Below, in pieces: positions 6,154 through 12,617 of a stretch of 13,788 nucleotides of DNA (position 1 is its first letter; the number at the start of each line of letters is the position of its first letter). Source of the stretch: UBA2428 sp002343545 (GTDB taxonomy: Bacteria > Bdellovibrionota > UBA2428); the NCBI GenBank assembly GCA_937952285.1, contig CALFZE010000006.1, positions 1 through 13,788 of the forward strand, written 5' to 3'. The translations under genes and the position numbers were made by a program. The notes below the pieces were generated by a model that searched no databases, was not told the origin of the DNA, and saw only the letters and a list, made by a program, of their open reading frames with translations.

Positions 6154-7136
6154 ACATCACGGGTTTCCTGACTTTTTCCGCCCTGACGATCGGGGCTTGC
6201 AGCAGCCAGACCACGCTCCGCGACCCCGCGACGAGCGTCGAAACGAGATGCCCCGACCAGGATCCGCGCGACCCCTACTCGGACTCCGTTCGTTTTCCGG
6301 AAGGCACCCCGAACGCCGGACTCTGCGCGGACACCTCGATCCGCCGTCCTCTCCGTGACCTGCTCCCGGAGCACAAGAAGACCCTCGGCATCGGCGAGAT
6401 CACGAGCACCTACTCGACCGACGCGTTCGAGCGCGCCTTCGCGAACGTCTACCACGACGGCCAGTTCTGGACGGCCCGCTACCGCGTGGGATCCGTCGTC
6501 GCAGCCAACTTCATGATCGAACACTTCGCCCCGCTCTCCGCCCACTCCATGATTCGCTTCCAATTCGATCCTCGGAACCCGCTGCGGCTCATCCCGCAGG
6601 CCAAGATCCCGCCCGCGGGCGAGAACTGGTACTGGAACAAGCGCGAGGAGATCACGTTGACGGACATCGTGTTCTCGGCCGAGGCCGTGACCGTGCACGG
6701 CGCGGGATTCAACATCCTGCGCGGCTTTAAGGACCACTTCCTGATCGCGAAACGTTTTCGCTCTTTGCCCGATGTCGTGCACGACCAGATCGAAAAACAG
6801 AATCACAAAGTCGAACAAATCCGACTCGCGCGGACCAACAAAGCGGCCCGCGACTACTCGCCCCGCGGAGTCGCCAACCAACTCTTTGAAACGGCCATCG
6901 CGAACAGCAAACGCGACGGCATCTCGCTCGTGTACAACACGCTCGACGAGAGTTGCGTGACCGAAGCCTTCGACGTCTTGGATGACACCTTCCGGTCGAG
7001 CTACGACCGGAACAGCCAAGCGGTCAGCCCGTTCACGGGGCGGCTGCCGCCCTTCATGAAGCGCGCCCTCAAGGCGCGCGATTTCTTCGGCGAGGAACTT
7101 CCGGACCTGAACGAAGAAGTCGCCTCGAGGCGTTAG
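6138..7136 (+). CDS. Lipoprotein of unknown function with DUF4105/Lnb-like His...Cys layout
   Basis: 332 residues. The signal ends in a lipobox, TIGAC, with Cys21 as the lipidated residue, so the protein should be membrane-anchored in the periplasm. SAHSMIRFQF (His136) followed about 135 residues later by SLVYNTLDESCVTEAFDVL (Cys273) recalls the permuted papain-like DUF4105 domain, which has a GHSxLR motif first and a Y-N-x-x-x-N/S-C-T helix start later. That domain forms the periplasmic part of Lnb lipoprotein N-acyltransferases. Between them is a conserved-looking stretch NWYWNKREEITLTDIVFSAEAV. The C-terminal 50 residues look disordered. The match is by eye and only moderate. The stop codon overlaps that of the convergent cytochrome gene. 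There is no Shine-Dalgarno; the start lies in a terminator-like hairpin. Confidence 0.6.
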   Translation: MTRRFYITGFLTFSALTIGACSSQTTLRDPATSVETRCPDQDPRDPYSDSVRFPEGTPNAGLCADTSIRRPLRDLLPEHKKTLGIGEITSTYSTDAFERAFANVYHDGQFWTARYRVGSVVAANFMIEHFAPLSAHSMIRFQFDPRNPLRLIPQAKIPPAGENWYWNKREEITLTDIVFSAEAVTVHGAGFNILRGFKDHFLIAKRFRSLPDVVHDQIEKQNHKVEQIRLARTNKAARDYSPRGVANQLFETAIANSKRDGISLVYNTLDESCVTEAFDVLDDTFRSSYDRNSQAVSPFTGRLPPFMKRALKARDFFGEELPDLNEEVASRR

Positions 7137-7681
7137 TTCTTGAAGACGCCTTCGGTATCGAACTTCTGAAGGTAGAGGTAAACGGCCTTCGCCGCGATTT
7201 CTTTCGTGACGCCGCGGGCTTGATATTTCTTGATCCAAGCCGCCGAGGGCGCGCCGGACACGCCGAGCATTTGGCCGTTGATCGGGCCGCCCGTCGCCTT
7301 CCAGTTGAAGTAGTCGGGCTTGTAGGTCGCGTTGTGGGCGACCGCGCCCTTCAGGATGAGATCCACCACGGACGTCTCGAGACGGCTCAGGAACTCGGCC
7401 TTGTTCTTGTTGAAAGCGGCGTCGCCGCCCAAACCTTTATAAGATTTCCAGGCCTTGGGGTGCGTCAGCTTGGCCGCGGCGGCGACCTTACCCTGCTCGC
7501 CCGTCACGCCATGGCAGTAAAGACAGGAGTTCGCGCCGTTCTGCTCGTAAAGGCCTTGGCCCATCGCGCGCGTCGGAATCGGCGGATCGGAGGGCGAAGG
7601 ATTCGCCTTTTGCTTCTCTTGAGCACCGGCGGCGAGCGTGAGGGAAAGAAGGGAAACGGCAAAGATCTTCGACGCTTTCAT
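7133..7681 (-). CDS. Periplasmic monohaem c-type cytochrome
   Basis: 182 residues from the chosen start. This Met opens a good signal peptide (MKASKIFAVSLLSLTLAAGA, cleavage near residue 20), whereas longer in-frame starts add an unlikely leader. The haem site is NSCLYCHGVTGEQG (Cys53, Cys56, His57), and NGQMLGVSG gives Met138 as likely sixth ligand. YLYLQKFD near the end is a typical cytochrome c C-terminal helix. It should be a soluble periplasmic electron carrier or an oxidase-associated subunit; no partner oxidase gene is in view. The long insert between haem site and Met (residues 60-130) is larger than in small class I cytochromes. Its stop codon TAA overlaps the TAG of the convergent lipoprotein gene. 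Confidence 0.85.
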   Translation of the reverse strand: MKASKIFAVSLLSLTLAAGAQEKQKANPSPSDPPIPTRAMGQGLYEQNGANSCLYCHGVTGEQGKVAAAAKLTHPKAWKSYKGLGGDAAFNKNKAEFLSRLETSVVDLILKGAVAHNATYKPDYFNWKATGGPINGQMLGVSGAPSAAWIKKYQARGVTKEIAAKAVYLYLQKFDTEGVFKN

Positions 7682-7849
7682 AGTATTGAGGCCAAGATTT
7701 AAGCCCGAAGGCAGAGGGATGCAAGAGCACCGCATCCTGATCTTCTCGGCCGGCACGGTCGAGGTCGCCGTGAGGGGCAAAGCCAGGAGCGGCCGCCCCA
7801 TGACTCAACTCGTCATTGTGCGGCTCGGTGTAGTGGGGCATCCCGGGTC
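7682..7849. other. Intergenic region upstream of cytochrome c and XRE genes
   Basis: Divergent spacer. On the minus strand TTAAAT (7702-7697) lies 15 nt before the cytochrome ATG and is the best -10 candidate there, implying a leader of about 8 nt. Open frames crossing the region exist on both strands but lack a convincing start or recognisable protein, so I call no gene. Confidence 0.4.
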
Positions 7850-7880
7850 TTGTCCAAAATTTGGATTAAATCTAAAATTT
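7850..7880 (+). promoter_or_regulatory. Promoter and probable self-operator of the XRE regulator
   Basis: TTGTCC (7850-7855), 17 nt, TAAAAT (7873-7878), then 6 nt to the ATG at 7885: a textbook spacing that predicts a leaderless mRNA. A 25-bp imperfect palindrome (7856-7880, centre A7868) covers the spacer and the -10 box. Its half sites AAAATTTGGATT and AATCTAAAATTT pair at 10 of 12 positions. It is an AT-rich island in GC-rich DNA, as expected of an operator where the encoded repressor blocks its own promoter. Confidence 0.65.
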
Positions 7881-7884
7881 CTCG

Positions 7885-8232
7885 ATGCCCAAGCGTCTTC
7901 AGAAAGCTTCAAGCGAGCGAATTCAAAGAGATAGCTCGCGTAAATCTTCTTCGGTTATCGGCAGTTTTCTGCGGAACGCACGTGAAAAACGCGGCCTCTC
8001 GCAAGGCGACGTCGCCCAAAAGCTGGGACTCGGCTCTCCGCAAAGCATCTCGGATTGGGAACGGGGCTACGGCAGCGGAGTTCCGTTGAACACGCTGCTC
8101 AAGCTCATCAAGCTTTACCGCATCGAGGCCGTGAAGACCTACGAGATCTTCGTGGAGGACTACCTGCTCCGCGTTCGACAGAAGCTCGACCGCAAATTCC
8201 GCACGCTCCTGCGCACGCAGCGAAGCGCTTAG
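7885..8232 (+). CDS. XRE-family helix-turn-helix regulator
   Basis: 115 residues. The HTH_3 domain spans about residues 25-82: VIGSFLRNAREKRGLSQGDV, then AQKLGLGSPQSISDWERGYG (turn and recognition helix about 51-60), then PLNTLLKLIKLYRI. The first 22 residues are basic and Ser-rich. The tail (86-112: YEIFVEDYLLRVRQKLDRKFRTLL) is a long charged helix, possibly for dimerisation. There is no sensor domain. The promoter carries a palindrome that suggests autoregulation. Downstream is the exported protein gene at 8357, whose promoter region shares an 11-nt near-identical repeat with the spacer after this gene, so it could be a target. The start is set by the promoter geometry, as there is no Shine-Dalgarno. 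Confidence 0.85.
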   Translation: MPKRLQKASSERIQRDSSRKSSSVIGSFLRNAREKRGLSQGDVAQKLGLGSPQSISDWERGYGSGVPLNTLLKLIKLYRIEAVKTYEIFVEDYLLRVRQKLDRKFRTLLRTQRSA

Positions 8233-8242
8233 GCGTTCCGTT

Positions 8243-8275
8243 TCGACATCTCGTCCTCATTGTGTCGATTTATTC
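8243..8275 (+). terminator. Weak terminator candidate after the XRE gene
   Basis: TCGACA (8243-8248) and TGTCGA (8263-8268) form a 6-bp stem with a 14-nt loop followed by TTTATTC. Short stem and large loop make it weak. Confidence 0.3.
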
Positions 8276-8300
8276 ATGAGCCTCGCTGGGGGCCGAGCCT

Positions 8301-8348
8301 TATAGACATCTCCTCGGATGGCCGGCGGATCGGCCCCAGAAATTGGAG
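8301..8348 (+). promoter_or_regulatory. Promoter, leader and ribosome binding site of the exported two-module protein
   Basis: TATAGA (8301-8306) is a good -10; no clear -35. The leader would be about 44 nt with a small GGCCG/CGGCC hairpin (8320-8335) and GGAG (8345-8348) 8 nt before the ATG at 8357. This ordinary layout differs from most starts in the window. Confidence 0.45.
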
Positions 8349-8356
8349 ATGAAATC

Positions 8357-9079
8357 ATGAAAATGCTGAAAGCCCTCGTCCTCGCCCAGTTCGCCCTCGC
8401 GGTCGCTCCCGCGCTCGCCGACATCACCGTCACGCCGACCTCGGGTCGTCAGAACCTGCCCCACTGCGGCGGCACGATCGAAGGCAAGGCCGCCCGTAAC
8501 GGCGACATGAACCTCGTCTTCCGCGACGTCATCAAGTGCGACCGTTTCGATATCGTCGAAGCGAGCGGCGGTTGGACCAACGGCAGCGAAGACTCCCGTC
8601 TCCAGAGCAACAACGGCGTCTTCCACGGCAGCCGCACGATTCCGCAGCGTCTCATCGACAGCGGCCGCAACTACGTCAAGATCAAGCTCCACGGCTTCGG
8701 TCGCTACGACTACATCCACGTGCACTTCCGCGCCGACCGCGACGGCGACGTGCTCCCGACGAACCCGCGCGCGACGCTCCCCTTGCCGACCCAACCGCGC
8801 GGCGGATTCCCGACCACGCAAGCTTGCCGCGCGACGGTGACCGAAACGACGGCCGCTTGGGCCGACGTCTCCGGCTACCAATACGCCGGCGTCCTGGCCC
8901 GCGGAGCGCAGATCGTCCTCGCTTCGTACGACACCGTGGCCTTCCGTCACGGCACCTTCGGCATGCGCCTCGCGCAAGTCTACGTCGTGTCGAATCCCGA
9001 TTTCCTCAACACGCTCGCGGGTCGCGTCGTGTCCGTTCCGGTGAACGACACGAACCTGCGCGAACGTTGCGGCCTCTAA
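8357..9079 (+). CDS. Exported two-module protein of unknown function
   Basis: 240 residues from the Met chosen because GGAG precedes it and it opens a clean signal peptide (MKMLKALVLAQFALAVAPALA, then DITVTPT). An in-frame Met 13 codons upstream would spoil the signal. I do not recognise the family. The mature part seems to be two beta-rich modules, residues 22-130 (Cys37, Cys61) and 156-240 (Cys157, Cys238), joined by a proline-rich linker (131-155). One Cys pair per module suggests two disulphides, consistent with a periplasmic or secreted location. A standard -10, Shine-Dalgarno and strong terminator make it a single-gene transcript that may be well expressed. The XRE gene upstream is the nearest candidate regulator. 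Confidence 0.7.
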   Translation: MKMLKALVLAQFALAVAPALADITVTPTSGRQNLPHCGGTIEGKAARNGDMNLVFRDVIKCDRFDIVEASGGWTNGSEDSRLQSNNGVFHGSRTIPQRLIDSGRNYVKIKLHGFGRYDYIHVHFRADRDGDVLPTNPRATLPLPTQPRGGFPTTQACRATVTETTAAWADVSGYQYAGVLARGAQIVLASYDTVAFRHGTFGMRLAQVYVVSNPDFLNTLAGRVVSVPVNDTNLRERCGL

Positions 9080-9105
9080 GCCCTTCCTCGCGAAAGGCTC
9101 CCGCA

Positions 9106-9143
9106 AGCGCGGCCCCGCCAAGGGCGCCGCGCTTTTTTCTTTC
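9106..9143 (+). terminator. Strong intrinsic terminator of the exported two-module protein gene
   Basis: AGCGCGGC (9106-9113) pairs perfectly with GCCGCGCT (9126-9133). The loop can form an inner CCC/GGG pairing. The T run is at 9133-9138, continuing CTTTC. The minus-strand side lacks a T run, so it serves mainly the + gene. It ends at the stop codon of the convergent GFA gene. Confidence 0.85.
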
Positions 9144-9490
9144 TAGAAATCCTTGCCGTTCACGAGCTGGACCTGGATCTTGCCGAGATCGATGCCGTCG
9201 AGGCAGCGCAAGTTGATGGCGCGCATCTTCTTGCCGTCCGGGGTCGCGCCCGCGCCGAAGGCCGACACGCCGCAAGTCCCGCAGAAGTAGTGGTGGATGC
9301 TCTTCTTGCCGAACTGATAGTCCGTCAGCGCATCCTGACCCGAGAGGAGCTTGAAGCCCTCTTCGGGAACGAAAGTCAGGATCGTGCCGCGCTTACCGCA
9401 GATCGAACAATTGCAGGACATGCCCTTTTCGGCCGAGACCTCGGCTTCGAAACGAACCTTCCCGCAGTGACAGCCGCCTTGTTGCTTCAT
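9143..9490 (-). CDS. GFA-family (glutathione-dependent formaldehyde-activating-like / CENP-V) zinc protein
   Basis: 115 residues. The start is set by AGGAGG 6 nt upstream; a longer in-frame start adds an unrelated leader. The zinc ligand pattern is complete: GGCHCGKVRFE (Cys7, Cys9), CNCSICGKRG (Cys26, Cys28, Cys31) and HHYFCGTCGV (Cys70, Cys73), followed by NLRCLDG typical of the family. Members form a beta fold with a structural and a catalytic zinc site. The name comes from S-hydroxymethylglutathione synthase, but most short homologues have no shown activity, and no formaldehyde dehydrogenase gene is nearby. The protein has no signal peptide, so it should be cytoplasmic. It is a single-gene transcript facing the terminator of its convergent neighbour. 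Confidence 0.9.
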   Translation of the reverse strand: MKQQGGCHCGKVRFEAEVSAEKGMSCNCSICGKRGTILTFVPEEGFKLLSGQDALTDYQFGKKSIHHYFCGTCGVSAFGAGATPDGKKMRAINLRCLDGIDLGKIQVQLVNGKDF

Positions 9491-9496
9491 TTTCGT

Positions 9497-9540
9497 CCTC
9501 CTCAGTCCCCCGACTATACGCCCTAAGCGCTTGATATCAA
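9497..9540 (-). promoter_or_regulatory. Promoter and ribosome binding site of the GFA gene
   Basis: On the minus strand TTGATA (9540-9535), 16 nt, TATAGT (9518-9513), then AGGAGG (9502-9497) 6 nt before the ATG. The -35 is part of a perfect 10-bp palindrome, TTGATATCAA (9531-9540), a possible operator. Confidence 0.7.
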
Positions 9541-9612
9541 AGGCCACTCGGAGCGCGCACGATTTGTGCGAGCTTCATGCGAAATGCGCTTTATTCGCCC
9601 CGCCGAAGTCGC

Positions 9613-9618
9613 TTAGCT
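9613..9618 (+). promoter_or_regulatory. -10-like box before the first tandem exported gene
   Basis: TTAGCT lies 7 nt before the ATG at 9626, with a poor -35 (TTTATT at 9590-9595, 17 nt away). AAGGGA directly touches the ATG and is too close to be a Shine-Dalgarno. Weak but in line with the other starts. Confidence 0.3.
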
Positions 9619-9625
9619 GAAGGGA

Positions 9626-11143
9626 ATGCCGCGCACGTTGTTCTTTGCCGTTTTGGCGCTTTCCCAACCGGTCCGAGCGGAACGCCCGATCCGCGAAGAA
9701 TCCATCGTCGGCAACGGCGGCAAGACGCTCGTGTGCTTCCGCGACGACCGTGTCCTCAACGAAATCCTCGATCCCTCACGCCGGGGGCACCCCGCTTACG
9801 GACTGCTGCGCGACGCCGACATCTCGCAGATCGCCAGCCTCGAGACGCTCGATCTCTACGAAGCCAAGCTGGAGGACCTTCGCTACCCGGAGCGCGGGCA
9901 GATCTTCGAGATCCGCCCGGGCGAGAGCGAGTGGGACTACGTCGCGCGCGTGCGCGCCCGCTTCGAGGCCAAGTTCCCCTTCATCCGCAAAGTCATCCCC
10001 GATCGCGACGAGATCTTTGGCCAGATCCTCATGGCCCCGCATTCCGTCGCGCCCGTCGACGACGCCCGCAGCGGTTGGGTGCACGAGCTGAGCTCCTGCA
10101 CGACGATCACGACCGCCCTGCAAAAGAAGGTCGGCGATTTTGGCCAGGTCGAACTCGATGCGCGTCTCTACCGTCACCCGCTCTTCTCGCCGCTCTCGCG
10201 CGCGACGCTCATGCTCCACGAGATCGTGTACTACACGCAGATGCATACCTTCGGATTGCCGAAGCCGCCGGCCGAGCTCACGAGCGTACCGACGCGCACG
10301 CTCATCGGCTTTCTCATCCAAAAGAAGCTGCGCGGAATCGAAACCGTGGGCGAACTCGCCCGGCAGATGGTCAAGCTCGGCTACCCGCTCAAGAATTCCG
10401 ACCTGCACCCCTTCCTCGGCCAAGGACGCGGAAGCTGGGGCGCGAACCGCGAGATCGTCACGTGGATTCGCGACGAGATCTACAACGGGCCCGACTTCGA
10501 AGCCTGGAAACCCGCCACGAAGCCGGCCTACACGGGGCCCTTCTTCGATTTCTCCCGCGACTTTGCGAAGGCAATCCAAAGCACGGGACTCTTCTTCAGC
10601 GTCGAGGCGTTTTCGAGCTTCGGCCAGGTTCGCGATTTCCTGGACCGCGCGCTCGCGAGCGGCCGGCTTTACCGCGCGGGCGACTGCATCCACTGGGACT
10701 TCGACGGCCAGAATTGCTCGGGCCGGGCCCAGAAGGACGAGCCCCCCTTCGACGCCGCGTTTCGTCGCACCCTGCAAAAGTTCCGCGATCGCCTCGACCC
10801 GCTCGCCAAGCGACAAGTCGAATTCAAACGTGAAAGCGTCGCCCGTTTCGAAGCGAATTTCCGCAAGTACCTGGAGGATCGCATCCCCGCGGGCGTAATC
10901 GAAGCGAACGGCCATGCCCCCGAGCTGAACGAGCGCGTTCGGCGCCTTTGGGTCGACGAGCAGGTCAGGTTCTGGAGCTTCCACCTTTTCGCGTCGGACG
11001 TTCTTCCGGCGGAGAAGGATTACATGGGCGAAGGCCCGGAGCCGGTTCCGAAGCGCTTGCGCTTCTGGGCCGCGGGACTCGAAGAAGAGATCGGCAAGGC
11101 CATCCTCAAACTCGTCATGGACCAGCGCTTCGAGGCGCCGTGA
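9626..11143 (+). CDS. Exported protein of unknown function, first of a tandem paralogue pair
   Basis: 505 residues. Signal peptide 1-18 (MPRTLFFAVLALSQPVRA), then IVGNGGKTLVCF (29-38) with Cys37, ETLDLYEAKLEDL (73-85), ELSSCTTITTALQ (Cys158), and SRATLMLHEIVYYTQM, where His198-Glu199 sit in a hydrophobic helix. A GNGG...C block plus a single 'LHE' helix is a layout I associate with exported hypothetical proteins of Bdellovibrio-type bacteria; no function is known to me. The HE pair is not a full HExxH zinc site. Cys354 and Cys364 may form a local disulphide. The long C-terminal half is helical and charged. The next gene overlaps by 4 nt and aligns to this one from about residue 106, so they are probably translated together. 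Confidence 0.65.
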   Translation: MPRTLFFAVLALSQPVRAERPIREESIVGNGGKTLVCFRDDRVLNEILDPSRRGHPAYGLLRDADISQIASLETLDLYEAKLEDLRYPERGQIFEIRPGESEWDYVARVRARFEAKFPFIRKVIPDRDEIFGQILMAPHSVAPVDDARSGWVHELSSCTTITTALQKKVGDFGQVELDARLYRHPLFSPLSRATLMLHEIVYYTQMHTFGLPKPPAELTSVPTRTLIGFLIQKKLRGIETVGELARQMVKLGYPLKNSDLHPFLGQGRGSWGANREIVTWIRDEIYNGPDFEAWKPATKPAYTGPFFDFSRDFAKAIQSTGLFFSVEAFSSFGQVRDFLDRALASGRLYRAGDCIHWDFDGQNCSGRAQKDEPPFDAAFRRTLQKFRDRLDPLAKRQVEFKRESVARFEANFRKYLEDRIPAGVIEANGHAPELNERVRRLWVDEQVRFWSFHLFASDVLPAEKDYMGEGPEPVPKRLRFWAAGLEEEIGKAILKLVMDQRFEAP

Positions 11144-12507
11144 GCTCGGTCGCCGCGATCGCCCTGCCGCTCCTCGAAATCTGCGGCTTTTCGCCGGAGT
11201 GGCTGGAGGCGAAGCGGCGCGTGCCCGACTACCAACGCGGCCACTTGAGCGCCGCGGACCTCGCCCCCGAAACGCTCCGCTTCCGGGCGCGGCTGGAGAG
11301 CGCGCGAACGCTCGAGAAGATCGATCCCTTCGCGGACACGCCGCTCGACCGCGTGCTCGCGGAACCCGCGACCTACGCGAAGTTTCGGCAGGCGCTCGTG
11401 CGAAGACTGCCGATCTTGCGCCGAGCCTGGCCCGCGTCGTCCGAGTCCTTCGTCGGCTTCAAGTTCGACCGCAGCCCGGTTCGCCCGGGCTTCGTGTTCA
11501 GCGGCGGGGATTGCGTCGCAACGGAGGCACTCGCACGGCGCGAGCTCGACGGCGCGCAGGAAATCTCGGTCGACTACAACGTGTGGCGGCGACTCGCGCC
11601 CGCGACCCGCGCCGTTTACTTCGCGAGCTTTCTTTTGCGCGAAAGCTCGCGCGAGTGGCTGCACCCCGACGCCGCTCCGCTCGGCGACGCCGAACTCGAG
11701 CTCGCCCTCGCGGCGTTGGGACGCGAGCGGCGCGCGATCGACTTCTACCGCGCCCTCGAAACGCGCCTCGCCTTTCGGCTGGAAGCCGCCGACCTGAGCG
11801 CGCTCCTGGATGATCCGCCCTATATCGCGATCGGCGATCTCGTCGATCCGCTCGGCGAGTGGCTCTACGGGATCCGCGGATGGGTCTCGGCGAACTTTAT
11901 CGAGAAGGGCGAGCACCGAACGCCGTTTTGGCGATGGCACCTCGAGCTTCTCGACGAGCTCCCTAAGCTCTCGTCGCCTCGACGGGACCGAAGTCAGTTT
12001 CTGGACGCCGACCAAAGCCTGCGTGAACTCGAGAATCTCGCGCGCGAGACCGCGCTAAGCCCCGGCGACCGACGCCTCGTCGCGGAATGGACCCGGCGAG
12101 GCCGGGCGGCCGAAAAGGCGAGCGCGGAAGCGGCCACGAAGACCCGGATCCGTTTTCGCGCGGAACTCCGCGCGGAAGTCCGACGACGAAGCGCGGAGCT
12201 CGCGGAGAATTTTCCGGGCCTCGGGGAAGAAGGACTCAACAGGCTCTTCGACGCTTTCGCCGACACGATCTCGGAACGATGGACGCGGGCCCTCGTCACG
12301 GAGGGCGGCGCCTCGCCCTATCTCGCCTCGATCGTGTTTCGGAACTACCTCGGCCAGAACGGCCGGGCCGTCGTGCTCGACACGCTCCGTCCCGCCGAGC
12401 TGCGCGAGGAAGTCCTCCTGACCCGCGACAACGGGCTCGTGCCGCGGGACCTTGGCCTGCGCGCGGAGCTCTTTCGCCGCATCGTCGAAGCCCTCGTGCG
12501 CGATTGA
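11140..12507 (+). CDS. Divergent tandem paralogue of the preceding exported protein
   Basis: 455 residues from GTG at 11140, which overlaps the previous TGA (GTGA), a standard coupling arrangement. Earlier in-frame starts would lie inside the previous gene. The segment FRQALVRRLPILRRAWPASS (83-102), followed by FSGGDCVATEALARREL (Cys125) and ATRAVYFASFLLRESS (155-170), lines up with residues 106-203 of the upstream protein. There Arg167-Glu168 replaces His198-Glu199. The N-terminal GNGG block is absent and the signal sequence is weak (hydrophobic SVAAIALPLLEICG with no basic start), so export is uncertain. C-terminal helices RFRAELRAEV...RLFDAFADTISERW also resemble the partner. It may be a non-catalytic or structural partner of the first protein. 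Family unknown. Confidence 0.6.
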   Translation: MSSVAAIALPLLEICGFSPEWLEAKRRVPDYQRGHLSAADLAPETLRFRARLESARTLEKIDPFADTPLDRVLAEPATYAKFRQALVRRLPILRRAWPASSESFVGFKFDRSPVRPGFVFSGGDCVATEALARRELDGAQEISVDYNVWRRLAPATRAVYFASFLLRESSREWLHPDAAPLGDAELELALAALGRERRAIDFYRALETRLAFRLEAADLSALLDDPPYIAIGDLVDPLGEWLYGIRGWVSANFIEKGEHRTPFWRWHLELLDELPKLSSPRRDRSQFLDADQSLRELENLARETALSPGDRRLVAEWTRRGRAAEKASAEAATKTRIRFRAELRAEVRRRSAELAENFPGLGEEGLNRLFDAFADTISERWTRALVTEGGASPYLASIVFRNYLGQNGRAVVLDTLRPAELREEVLLTRDNGLVPRDLGLRAELFRRIVEALVRD

Positions 12508-12617
12508 GGCGACGGAAAACCGACGCTCTCGTTCCGGGATGACGAGCACCGAGCTCCCGCGGCGAAGGGCATTTGACGCTCTTTCGCGAACGGGAACGCC
12601 GCTCACGTGACACAATG
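12508..12617 (+). promoter_or_regulatory. Spacer and promoter region before the DUF4056 gene
   Basis: No clear terminator follows the tandem pair. CACAAT (12611-12616) stands 6 nt before the ATG at 12623 and is directly preceded by the perfect palindrome TCACGTGA (12603-12610), a possible operator. TTGACG at 12573-12578 is too far away to be its -35. Confidence 0.4.

Noticed and set aside
6030..7238. 402-codon minus-strand frame over the lipoprotein gene
   Set aside because: The opposite frame has a lipobox and protein-like composition, and this one overlaps the cytochrome C-terminus as well.
7638..7934. Small + strand frame across the cytochrome/XRE spacer
   Set aside because: It overlaps both neighbours, has no start signal and shows no recognisable protein features. 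Its AT-rich part is the XRE operator.
9776..10984. 402-codon minus-strand frame within the first tandem exported gene
   Set aside because: The sense frame has a signal peptide, aligns with its neighbour and couples to it. The antisense frame shows no motif or start signal.
10948..11139. Earlier in-frame start for the second tandem gene
   Set aside because: It would overlap the upstream gene by about 195 nt, and the added residues resemble an out-of-frame translation. GTG at 11140 gives the usual 4-nt coupling overlap.
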